From: Shewanella khirikhana
Lineage (GTDB): Bacteria; Pseudomonadota; Gammaproteobacteria; Enterobacterales; Shewanellaceae
DNA length: 64,000 nt
NCBI RefSeq assembly: GCF_003957745.1
Contig: NZ_CP020373.1
Coordinates: 2,046,001-2,110,000 of the forward strand
Direction: 5' to 3'
Position numbers and translations under genes: made by a program. The first letter of the stretch is position 1. Every line of letters begins with the position of its first letter. The notes under the pieces were generated by a model. It searched no databases. It had not been told where the DNA came from and saw nothing but the letters and a program-made list of their open reading frames with translations. Of the stretch, positions 9,645-17,862 are shown piece after piece.

Positions 9645-9671
9645 AAAAAGCCTCCAAACGGAGGCTTTTTT
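9645..9671. terminator. Bidirectional terminator between aroH and the LPMO gene
   Basis: AAAAAGCCTCC (645-655) and GGAGGCTTTTT (660-670) form an 11-bp stem with a 4-nt loop and T-runs on both strands. Confidence 0.92.
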
Positions 9672-9712
9672 ATTTCGCGGTGACACCTAAGCTTTTGACG
9701 GCTTAAGGCCCA

Positions 9713-11305
9713 TCACTGGCCGCATTGCCACGGCCCCCTATCCTGCCAGGCGCTGCCGCTGCCGGGGGCTTCGCCCTGGGTCCACCAGTTGGCCTGCCAA
9801 AGTTTGCCATTGAAGGTTGCCTGCTTACCCTGGGCGTAGGCGATGGCCGCATCCCAGGGCAGCAACACCTGACTGACCAAGGTCCAGGCGCCGTTCGACG
9901 CCGAAGGCTCACTGCCCTGATTCCACCAATTGGCGCGCCACACCAGCGAATTGAAGCTCACCTTATCGCCACTGTTGTAGATAGTCGCCGCCGCCCAGGC
10001 GGGGTGATTGAGCGCATCGGGATCAGACACGCTGCAATCATCCGCTGCGATAACGTTAAAATCTCGGCTTTCTTTGCCGCCCGTTTCGAGGTTTTGCAGC
10101 ATCAGCCTGTAGCTGCCAACCTCAGTCAAAGCAAGACTTCTGGCAAGCGAGCCCTGGGCAAGCTGCAAGCTCTCTTCACTGACGAGTGCCGAGTCTTTTT
10201 CCAGCAGCAGCGTCACTGCCACCGGCTTGCTGGCATTAAGCTCATAAGTCACCTCAACACTTGTGTTTTGCAGGGTGTAGGACGGCTTGAGGCCATTTAT
10301 CGTCACCGCTGGCGGCGAAGACTTAAGGTCGAGCCGATAGCTAAGTCCGGCCTCGCGGGTCCACACCTTGTTGTCGCCAAGCACATCGCGGTAACTGATG
10401 CTGCCATCCTGCGCTTTTACGCCAATGGCCACCAGACTGGTGGCGGAGCCCACCTGAGCGGCGAGGTTTTTCGCCCATATGTCGCCCTCAAGTTCGGCTT
10501 CGGCGACAGTGCGCTTTTCAAATACTTTCTCAGCGCCTGCGCCATCAAACACCCTGAACCAGAGCACATCCCCTGGCGCAACATTAAGCCCCGATGGCAC
10601 AAATGCCCCCAGCGTTTGCCAGTCAGGCACGCTGCCCCCCTGATCCAGCACTATATCTGAGCAGTTATAGAAGCCCTCGCCTGCGGCATCGTCGCGCTGC
10701 CAACGGGTGTACAAGGTGGCCTCGCCGCTGCGCCCCGCCGGAATAGCAATCCGCATCCGATAATACTTTTTATCGCCAATCAGGCTAATGGGCTGATCGC
10801 CAAGCTCGGCAATCAGCTCAAGCTTGCCCCAGCTCAGCGCCTCAGTGGCCGCATCGTAATCCGGGGTCGATAAATAAAACTGCCAGAAGCTGGGATTGTG
10901 GGGCGTGTGAGCGGCAAACAGCAGCTCCACTGTGCCATCGGCATCCACCGTCATTGCCGTACGTTGCCAATCGCGCGACACCACATCCATACCGCGTTTG
11001 GCATGGTCAGCCGCGGCGCACAGCTTGCCGTCGGGAATGGCCGCTTTGACGGCATCCATATTACGAAAATCGGCAACGTTGATGGAAAACTCATGGTTTT
11101 GTACAAATTGCACCGTGCCCGATGCCAAAAAGGCCGCGCGGCAGGCGGCATTGGGAATGGCGCTGCCATCATCGGGCCACCAGTAGCCTCCCTGCTCGGT
11201 ACAAAATTCCTGCCTGGCTTTGGGGTATTCCATCAGGCCATGGGCCAGCGCCTGTGAACTTGCACCAAGCAAGGCAAGCGACAAGATAAGCTTATGTTTA
11301 TTCAT
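9713..11305 (-). CDS. Secreted AA10 lytic polysaccharide monooxygenase, GbpA-like, with two chitin-binding domains
   Basis: 530 residues from the ATG at 11305, which has GGAGG eight bases upstream; a longer TTG reading would include that site. The signal peptide is residues 1-21 (ending SSQALA), leaving His22 as the first mature residue, one arm of the copper histidine brace; the second is probably His133 (AAHTPHNPSFWQFYL). The AA10 domain runs to about residue 205, followed by GbpA-like middle domains and two CBM5/12 domains near residues 435-475 and 485-525 (each with the A-N-W-W-x-Q-G core). It cleaves chitin oxidatively outside the cell or acts as a colonisation adhesin as in Vibrio GbpA. 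It lies just downstream of the chitinase gene, with a hairpin between. Confidence 0.92.
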   Translation of the reverse strand: MNKHKLILSLALLGASSQALAHGLMEYPKARQEFCTEQGGYWWPDDGSAIPNAACRAAFLASGTVQFVQNHEFSINVADFRNMDAVKAAIPDGKLCAAADHAKRGMDVVSRDWQRTAMTVDADGTVELLFAAHTPHNPSFWQFYLSTPDYDAATEALSWGKLELIAELGDQPISLIGDKKYYRMRIAIPAGRSGEATLYTRWQRDDAAGEGFYNCSDIVLDQGGSVPDWQTLGAFVPSGLNVAPGDVLWFRVFDGAGAEKVFEKRTVAEAELEGDIWAKNLAAQVGSATSLVAIGVKAQDGSISYRDVLGDNKVWTREAGLSYRLDLKSSPPAVTINGLKPSYTLQNTSVEVTYELNASKPVAVTLLLEKDSALVSEESLQLAQGSLARSLALTEVGSYRLMLQNLETGGKESRDFNVIAADDCSVSDPDALNHPAWAAATIYNSGDKVSFNSLVWRANWWNQGSEPSASNGAWTLVSQVLLPWDAAIAYAQGKQATFNGKLWQANWWTQGEAPGSGSAWQDRGPWQCGQ

Positions 11306-11353
11306 AGATATATCCTCCAATCCTTTGCCCTTTGTTCAGGTCGGGCATGAGGA

Positions 11354-11375
11354 AAAGGCGCCCGCGGGCGCCTTT
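11354..11375 (-). terminator. Hairpin between chitinase and LPMO genes
   Basis: A perfect palindrome, AAAGGCGCCCG with its complement, is followed on the minus strand by only TTTTCC. It could partly end the chitinase transcript while letting some transcripts continue into the LPMO gene. Confidence 0.65.
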
Positions 11376-11384
11376 ATGGTGAGA

Positions 11385-14300
11385 TTAGATGTTGCAGACA
11401 AAGTCCCAATCGGCAGAAGTGCCAGGCTCGGTGTTGGTCCACCACTTGGCCACGAATACGGCGGTGGCATTTTTCATGCGATCGCCGCCCGCAGCATGGC
11501 TTGGGTTACCGGCCCAATCGGTTTGTGGGAAGTTGGGATAGGCAGGCACAGCACTGGCATCAATGCCTTTGGCCTCACAGCTGTCCGACGGTGGCGTGTT
11601 GCAGGCCGGATCGTCTGGCGTTACCGAGCAATCCACCGGCGGAGTTCCGCCATCGCCATTCCCCGAATCGGCGCTGCCAAAACCATAGGTTTTGCCATCA
11701 AAGGTGACGGTAAAGTTGGACGGCATAGACACCGGCAGGTAGTACTTAATCACCCCATCGAGAGAGGCGCCGGGCGCCAGACTCTGCCAACCCGGCAAGG
11801 TAAATTTCACCCGGTGGAAATCATTTTCCAGACCACCGATGTTGTTACCTGCGGCGTTGGAGCCATCGGTTTTCACGGTGAGATTCAGACCCGACTGATC
11901 GCTGATTTGCGACGAGGTAGAGCTTGAGATATCAAACTCGAACACGGCGCCGCCGGGGATGGTCACACTGCTGTTGTTGCTGATGGTCAGGGTTGGGGTG
12001 ATGGGATAGTTGTTATCCCCTTCTTTAAAGCCGCCAAGAGAGGCGGACAGCGCCAGGGTTGACGTTGGCATCTCGCCGGAGGCGACCTTGTTGCCGTAAG
12101 GCGCAGCGCTGGCAAAGGCGTTGTAGGCGATGCTGGTCAGAGTGTCGCCCATAAAGAACTCACCGCTGCCGCCATTGCGCTCTGGATACCAGCTGTAGTC
12201 ACCCGCCAGTTCCCAGAACATCACGCCGCCGATGCCCTTATCCACCACATACTGCACCTTGGCGCGCATGGACTCTTCATCTTCGGTGGAGATAAACACC
12301 TTCTTGTCAGCATTCCACAGCCAGGGCGCTACCGCGACTGCATCGTAATGACGCTGATAGTTGCCGGAAAGCTTATCGGCCGGGTTGTTCAGCGGATCCA
12401 AACCATAGTCGGCCAGATACGATGGCACCACGCCAGCTTCGAGGTTCTTGGCATGCCACATGGGGTTGGAGCCTGCAAACACTTCATTGCCGTTCACATC
12501 CAGATCGTGCCACAGGTTATCAATACCTTCGGCGCCATAACCGCAGTTGGCGGTGCCTTCGCCGGTACCTGCCGGGCAGGCATTCTGATCCGGCGCAGGA
12601 GCCAGTCCCCACAGACCGTTGTTACCGCCATTCACGCCCTGCCAGCCGCGGGTGTAGTAAGGCAGACCTATGTTGATACGGCCCGATGGCAGTGAGCCGC
12701 GGAAGTAGTGATAGGCCCAATCGGTGTTGAGGTAACCAATACCGCCGTATTGCGCAGTGCTGTACACATCCCAGTGCGCCAGCTCAGCATCGAGACCTGT
12801 ATCGAACAGCGCGGCATTATGGCCGACGAAGTCGTTCCAGGCACCGTGCAGGTCGTAGCTCATGATGTTGACGTAATCCAGATATTTGGTCATCTGGTAG
12901 GCTTCCATACCGCGCAGCAAATAGCCTGACGCAGGTGCCGCCACGGTCAGCATATAGTGCTTGCCATCTTCACGACCAGCCGCATCCAGCTTCTCACGCA
13001 GGGTCTTCATCAGCGCATCGTACTGCTTGAACAGTGAGCCACGCAGAGGTTCGGAAATCCAGAAGTCATCCGGGTTACCCGCCTTGCCCATGGAGCTGGC
13101 GTACTCGTAGTCGATGTCGGCGCCATCAAAACCATAGCTGCGCAGGAAGGCCACCACGGAATCGGCAAAGGTGTCGATTCCGGCCTGGGTCTTGGTCATT
13201 TCATAGAAACCACCGCTGGCGACCCGATTGCCGTTGTCATCGAAATAACCACCGGTTTCGGCCCAGCCACCGATGGAAATCAGCGTTTTCACATCTGGGT
13301 GCTGCTTCTTGAACTTATTCAGCAGGTTAAAGTGGCCGGAATAGCTGAAGCCCGGGTCCATTTCGGCACCGGCAACGCCAGGCCAGGTCATGTTGATGGC
13401 CGCGTTATCGGCCGCCTGCGGGTTGCCGATAGACACCTTGTTGTTGGCATCCACATGGGCAAAGGCGTAGTTGATGTGGGTGATCTTGTCCCAGGGGATG
13501 TCCTTGGCCAGGTACGATGGTTGACCATTTTTGCCTGTGCGCCAGGAAGTGAAATAACCGATAACACGGCGGGCATGGTCAGAGCCCATTTTCTCGCGGC
13601 CTTGTTCGTCGTACACCAGGCAGTAAAGCGAGTTGCCCACCAGGCCATCGGGGCGACACGCCTCATGATCGCTTGGCATCTCACCCACATAACCGCTAAC
13701 GGCTGCAGAGCTGCTTTCAAGCCCCTGGTCGTCCAGCGCACGCGCCTGCAGGCTCAGGCTGCCATCGGCCGGCGTGAAACTGAATTCGAACGGCACACTG
13801 TCATCAACGCCGACAAGGCTGCCATTGGCATAAAAACTGACCGAGGCAACGCTGCCATCGGCATCACTGGCATCGGCGCTGATACTGAGACTGCCACCAC
13901 TGGCGAGGGTGAAGCCCGCCGTGGGCTGAGTAAGACTCACCACCGGCGCCTGATTGGCGGCCTTGACGGTAACGCTGACCTCGGCCGAGCGCCCTTCTGC
14001 GCCGCTGCCATCGAAAGCACGGCTTTCAAGACGATAGCTGCCTGCAGTCTGCGGCGACCAGTTAAAGGCCCAGGGCGCGGCAGAGTCGGTAGCAAACTTG
14101 CTGCCGTTAACCCAGAGTTCCACCGAGGCAACGGCATCGTTACTGTCAGAATCGCTGGCGTCCACGGTCACGGATACACTATCACCCGCAGTGACAACGC
14201 TGTCATTTTGAGGTGCAGAAATTGCGGTCTGGGGCGGTAAATTATTGGCATTCACCACCAGAATTTGTACATTGGCCTCGGTGGCTGCGCCCTTGTCATC

Positions 14301-14774
14301 GGTGGCTTTGGCCACAATCACTACGCTGCCGGTTTTATCAACTGACCAGGGAGAGCTGATGGCCGCGCCATTGGCAAACCACTCAAGGCTGACTACCTGA
14401 CCATCGGCATCGGAGGCACTGGCTTCCAGCAATAGCTGGTCGCCCAGATTGTACTGTGCACCCGCCATCGGTGAGCTGATGGTCACATCAGGCGCCTGAT
14501 TGCTGCCTTCACAGGCGCCGAGGTTTTTCCAAACGCCCCAGTCGCCGGATAGCGATGGGTCTTCGTTTTGGGTCCACCACTTGTTCCGGAACAGGGTGTT
14601 CTGGTGGGTCACCTGGGTGGTGGTTGCATAGATGGTTTGGGCAGCCCAGGGGGCAACGCCCTGGCAGTCTGCGGCGAAGGCTTGCTGGGCAAATGCGCCC
14701 GACAGCGCCAAAGCGGTACACAAAGCCAAGCGGTTCACGCCCATGGGGCGCCCGCTGTAGGGGGGTTGTTTCAT
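11385..14774 (-). CDS. Large secreted GH18 chitinase with CBM5/12 and Ig-like domains
   Basis: 1129 residues. An N-terminal signal peptide (cleavage near QQAFA/AD, residue 34) precedes a CBM5/12 domain (about 38-88, FRNKWWTQNEDP). Three Ig-like/PKD-type repeats of about 90 residues follow (each starting near A-P-x-V-x-x-x-x-P). The GH18 barrel (about 395-870) has the catalytic motif DGADIDYE at residues 550-557, with Glu557 as the acid. Next come a chitinase C domain (about 885-1030, GGFKEGDNNYPITPTLTI) and a short C-terminal CBM-like end (AKWWTNTEPGTS). It hydrolyses chitin outside the cell. The start ATG has GAGG upstream. The domain layout matches ChiA-type chitinases of Shewanella and Vibrio. 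Confidence 0.95.
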   Translation of the reverse strand: MKQPPYSGRPMGVNRLALCTALALSGAFAQQAFAADCQGVAPWAAQTIYATTTQVTHQNTLFRNKWWTQNEDPSLSGDWGVWKNLGACEGSNQAPDVTISSPMAGAQYNLGDQLLLEASASDADGQVVSLEWFANGAAISSPWSVDKTGSVVIVAKATDDKGAATEANVQILVVNANNLPPQTAISAPQNDSVVTAGDSVSVTVDASDSDSNDAVASVELWVNGSKFATDSAAPWAFNWSPQTAGSYRLESRAFDGSGAEGRSAEVSVTVKAANQAPVVSLTQPTAGFTLASGGSLSISADASDADGSVASVSFYANGSLVGVDDSVPFEFSFTPADGSLSLQARALDDQGLESSSAAVSGYVGEMPSDHEACRPDGLVGNSLYCLVYDEQGREKMGSDHARRVIGYFTSWRTGKNGQPSYLAKDIPWDKITHINYAFAHVDANNKVSIGNPQAADNAAINMTWPGVAGAEMDPGFSYSGHFNLLNKFKKQHPDVKTLISIGGWAETGGYFDDNGNRVASGGFYEMTKTQAGIDTFADSVVAFLRSYGFDGADIDYEYASSMGKAGNPDDFWISEPLRGSLFKQYDALMKTLREKLDAAGREDGKHYMLTVAAPASGYLLRGMEAYQMTKYLDYVNIMSYDLHGAWNDFVGHNAALFDTGLDAELAHWDVYSTAQYGGIGYLNTDWAYHYFRGSLPSGRINIGLPYYTRGWQGVNGGNNGLWGLAPAPDQNACPAGTGEGTANCGYGAEGIDNLWHDLDVNGNEVFAGSNPMWHAKNLEAGVVPSYLADYGLDPLNNPADKLSGNYQRHYDAVAVAPWLWNADKKVFISTEDEESMRAKVQYVVDKGIGGVMFWELAGDYSWYPERNGGSGEFFMGDTLTSIAYNAFASAAPYGNKVASGEMPTSTLALSASLGGFKEGDNNYPITPTLTISNNSSVTIPGGAVFEFDISSSTSSQISDQSGLNLTVKTDGSNAAGNNIGGLENDFHRVKFTLPGWQSLAPGASLDGVIKYYLPVSMPSNFTVTFDGKTYGFGSADSGNGDGGTPPVDCSVTPDDPACNTPPSDSCEAKGIDASAVPAYPNFPQTDWAGNPSHAAGGDRMKNATAVFVAKWWTNTEPGTSADWDFVCNI

Positions 14775-15131
14775 ACTCAGGACCTCAATTTATTTTATTA
14801 ATTTAATTAGCTTTTAGCTTTTCCGAACCCCGGCAAAGCGGGTAAGCGGCCGAATTGCTTCGAGGACAGCATCGGTATTTTTAACTTAGCCGCGAAATTC
14901 CCAAAAGTTAACTACCTGAATATGAAATTTGATTACATTTTATACCAACATATTCGATCTAACTGAATTAAAAAGGGATTATTTTTGAAACAGAGTTGCA
15001 GTTTTGCTACAAAATTAGCGCTTATGAATATAGCGTACGCTTTAAGCAATGGCAGAGATCAGCCGAAAATCGTATACTGCGCGCCTTTCAACTAAACACC
15101 AGATTTGTCTGCATAACCACAAGGTTGCCGT
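14775..15131. other. Divergent intergenic region, chitinase / thioesterase
   Basis: 357 bases with no gene. The region is AT-rich and must hold promoters for both flanking genes. A TATACT at about 15073 is a possible -10 for the thioesterase; I see no convincing -35 or operator for the chitinase. Confidence 0.5.
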
Positions 15132-15557
15132 ATGCCACTGACTGATACCCTGCCCCAGTTTCCTGAGGCCATTGCCCGCCGTATTGATTCATCGGAAGCC
15201 CGTGTAATCAAAGCGGTTTTCCCCTCCAATACCAACCACCACAACACCCTGTTCGGTGGCGAAGCCCTGGCCTGGATGGATGAAACCGCCTTTATCGCCG
15301 CCACCCGCTTTTGCCGTAAACCACTGGTAACCGTGAGTTCCGACAGAATCGATTTCAACAAGGCGATTCCGGCCGGCAGTTTGGCGGAACTAATTGCCCG
15401 GGTTATCCACGTCGGCAACACCAGTTTGAAGGTGGAAGTGAACATTTTTGTCGAAGACATGTATCAGGACAAAAGAGAACATGCCATTCGCGGCGTGTTT
15501 ACCTTTGTTGCCGTGGATGAAAACCGAAAGCCCACCCAGGTGTGGCAGCACGACTGA
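15132..15557 (+). CDS. Acyl-CoA thioesterase, YciA-type hotdog fold
   Basis: 141 residues, a single hotdog domain. The sequence TNHHNTLFGGEALAWMDETAFI is the family active-site helix, with the Asp and the N-H-H-N-x-L-F-G-G signature, and FNKAIPAGSLAELIARV follows. These enzymes hydrolyse acyl-CoA esters in the cytoplasm, usually as hexamers. Substrate preference cannot be told from the sequence. It stands alone between the chitinase and crbR. Confidence 0.88.
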   Translation: MPLTDTLPQFPEAIARRIDSSEARVIKAVFPSNTNHHNTLFGGEALAWMDETAFIAATRFCRKPLVTVSSDRIDFNKAIPAGSLAELIARVIHVGNTSLKVEVNIFVEDMYQDKREHAIRGVFTFVAVDENRKPTQVWQHD

Positions 15558-15759
15558 CCAAAATTCTTCTGCCAGCTGGTGTGATTGGCCAAAATTACAC
15601 CAACCTTTCACACAAACTGCGGATTATACTTTAGTCTAGGCTGATAGAAATTCTAAGGATTTAAAGTATTTACCCAGGATAAATCCGTAGGATCCTGCTG
15701 GTTTTTTCTGTTACATTGGTTCATTGCACATTCAAGAACAATAAGAACCCTGCAACAAC

Positions 15760-16422
15760 ATGAAGCTCGAGAATCTCAATATCATCATTGCCGATGATCA
15801 CCCATTGTTTCGCAACGCTCTGAGACAAGCCTTGTCCAGTGCCTTTGCCGATACCCGTTGGTTTGAGGCCGACAGTGCAGATGCATTGCAGCAGGTACTG
15901 GATAACACCGATGCCGAGTACGACTTGGTGCTGCTCGATTTGCAGATGCCCGGCTCCCACGGTTATTCCACCCTCATCCATCTTCGCTCCCACTACCCCG
16001 ATATCCCGGTGGTGGTAATTTCAGCCCACGAAGATGCGCAGACCATCAGCCGTGCCATCCATTACGGCAGCGCCGGTTTTATCCCCAAATCTGCCTCGAT
16101 GGAAACCCTCACCGAAGCCATGAGCGCCGTGCTTTACGGTGATATCTGGCTGCCGTCAGGGGTTGAGATCATCAAAATTGAGGAAGATGGCACCGATCAG
16201 ATGGCAGGCAAGCTTGCGGATCTGACCCCGCAGCAATACCGGGTATTGCAGATGTTTGCCGAAGGTCTGCTCAATAAACAAATCGCCTATGATTTGGGGG
16301 TATCCGAGGCCACCATCAAGGCCCACGCCACTGCGATTTTCCGTAAGCTTGGCGTGAGAAACCGCACCCAGGCGGTGATTGCGCTGCAGCAACTGGAAAT
16401 GGATAAAGTCGATTTGGGTTAA
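15760..16422 (+). CDS. crbR: LuxR/NarL-type response regulator, probable CrbR (acetate switch)
   Basis: 220 residues. The receiver domain (1-125) has the acidic pair ADDH near residues 11-14, the phosphorylated Asp60 (DLVLLDLQMPG) and Lys109-like PKSAS. The C-terminal NarL/LuxR helix-turn-helix (about 150-215) reads LTPQQYRVLQMFAEGLLNKQ, then YDLGVSEATIKAHATAIFRKLGV in pieces. In Vibrio and Pseudomonas, the CrbR/ErdR regulators of this type work with an SSS-domain kinase (CrbS/MxtR) to switch on acs. Here a CrbS-type kinase and acs lie 1.4-5 kb away, which supports the pairing. The assignment is by family and context. Confidence 0.85.
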   Translation: MKLENLNIIIADDHPLFRNALRQALSSAFADTRWFEADSADALQQVLDNTDAEYDLVLLDLQMPGSHGYSTLIHLRSHYPDIPVVVISAHEDAQTISRAIHYGSAGFIPKSASMETLTEAMSAVLYGDIWLPSGVEIIKIEEDGTDQMAGKLADLTPQQYRVLQMFAEGLLNKQIAYDLGVSEATIKAHATAIFRKLGVRNRTQAVIALQQLEMDKVDLG

Positions 16423-16442
16423 TCACACCTTTGCAAAACATC

Positions 16443-16468
16443 AAAAGGCCGCATCATGCGGCCTTTTT
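16443..16468. terminator. Bidirectional terminator between crbR and the puuB-like gene
   Basis: AAAAGGCCGC and GCGGCCTTTT pair around ATCAT and are followed by T on the plus strand; the minus strand also carries a T-run. Confidence 0.9.
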
Positions 16469-16477
16469 CAATTCACG

Positions 16478-17767
16478 TCAGCCACGCAGGCTTTCCCGCA
16501 GCTGATAATACAACATCCCTACCGCAAGCGCCTGATTACCAAACCATTCGTTGAGCGGAATGCGCCAGTGTTTCATGCCGGCGAACAGGCCAAACTCCCG
16601 CAGATCGCCATCGATGGCCTTGGCCATGATTTCCGACATAATGTGGCTTGTCGCCACCCCGTGGCCTGAATAGCCCTGGCAGTAGTAAACATATTCAGAG
16701 ACCTTGCCAAGCTGAGGAATGCGGTTAATCACAATTCCGGCCATACCGGCCCAGGCAAATTCAATCTCAACCCCTTTGAGACGCGGGAAGGTGCGCTCGA
16801 TGGCGGGGCGCAGCTCTTCGGCCACGTTTTTGGGATCGCGACCGCTGTAGTTGGTACCGCCACCGAACATCAAGCGGTTATCAGCGGTAAGACGATAATA
16901 ATCAAGCACAAAACGGCAATCGTACACTGCCAGGTTATGGGGATTGATGGCCCTGGCGACCTCGTCAGACAACTGCACAGTGGCACAGTTGCCAAGGGAG
17001 GCCGGAAACAGCATCCCCTTCAGACGTGGGCGTCCCAGCTTGTGATAGGCGTTACCGGCAATCATCACCTTGTCGGCAGTCACGCTGCCGAAGGCAGTTT
17101 TCACCACTGGCCGGGGGCCATCCACGATATCCAGCACCTGGCTGCCTTCAAAAATCCGTACTCCCAGGCTTTCAGCCGCCCTCGCCTCACCAATACAGAG
17201 GTTGACTGAGTGCAGATGCATGTTCTTTTTGTTGAGCAAACCGCCGTGATACAGCGGCGATTCGAGATACTGCGGCATCTCGTCCTTTTGCACCAGCGAC
17301 ACCAAATCGCCCATACCCCGGCGCTCGGCTTCATCCAGCATGGATTTAAGCTCATCCATGTGGGCTGGTTTAAAGGCGGTATGCAGGTGGCCAAAGCGCA
17401 AATCACAATCGATATTGTACTTGGCCACCCTGTTTTTGATGATGTCATGACCGCGCCAGCGCAGTGCCCATACATAGTCTTCGGCTTCCAAGCCTATGCG
17501 GTTTCTGAGCTGTTTGGTCATGGCGTTGTCGCCCGATAATGAACCTGTGACCTGACCGCCGTTTCGACCGGTCGCGCCCCAGGCGATTTTATTGGCTTCC
17601 AGCAAGACCACGCTGTAACCGCGTTCGGCCAGCTCCAGCGCTGTGTTCACACCGGTAAAACCGCCACCGATAATGGCCACATCGGCCTGAATATCCCCCG
17701 CAAGCGGCGGATAATCGGTTTCCTGCTTGATGGTGGCGTTGTAGTAAGAACCGCAGCGAGCTTGCAT
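16478..17767 (-). CDS. puuB: FAD-dependent amine oxidoreductase, gamma-glutamylputrescine oxidase-like (PuuB/OrdL)
   Basis: 429 residues of the DAO/D-amino-acid-oxidase fold. The N-terminal dinucleotide motif is VAIIGGGFTGVNTALELAERG with the acidic end VVLLEANKIAWGATGRNGGQ, typical of PuuB/OrdL. The C-terminal FAD part contains GYSGHGVATSHIMSE. PuuB oxidises gamma-glutamylputrescine in putrescine catabolism with hydrogen peroxide release, but related enzymes act on other secondary amines, and no other puu gene is in the window. The start ATG 17767 lies after a 26-bp perfect inverted repeat (17830-17855) that could be an operator. Confidence 0.85.
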   Translation of the reverse strand: MQARCGSYYNATIKQETDYPPLAGDIQADVAIIGGGFTGVNTALELAERGYSVVLLEANKIAWGATGRNGGQVTGSLSGDNAMTKQLRNRIGLEAEDYVWALRWRGHDIIKNRVAKYNIDCDLRFGHLHTAFKPAHMDELKSMLDEAERRGMGDLVSLVQKDEMPQYLESPLYHGGLLNKKNMHLHSVNLCIGEARAAESLGVRIFEGSQVLDIVDGPRPVVKTAFGSVTADKVMIAGNAYHKLGRPRLKGMLFPASLGNCATVQLSDEVARAINPHNLAVYDCRFVLDYYRLTADNRLMFGGGTNYSGRDPKNVAEELRPAIERTFPRLKGVEIEFAWAGMAGIVINRIPQLGKVSEYVYYCQGYSGHGVATSHIMSEIMAKAIDGDLREFGLFAGMKHWRIPLNEWFGNQALAVGMLYYQLRESLRG

Positions 17768-17829
17768 GGAAAACTCCGTTGTTTTTTATTTTTTACGGAT
17801 GTTAACGATATATGCAACGATGGGTCAAT

Positions 17830-17855
17830 GGGGTGAACAAGATTTTGTTCACCCC
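17830..17855. promoter_or_regulatory. Perfect 11-bp inverted repeat upstream of the puuB-like gene
   Basis: GGGGTGAACAA, then GATT, then the exact complement TTGTTCACCCC. It lies 63 bases before the puuB-like start codon and 8 bases after the crbS stop. No T-run follows on the minus strand, so a plain terminator is less likely. It could be a transcription-factor site or a weak terminator for crbS. Confidence 0.5.
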
Positions 17856-17862
17856 GCTTAAT

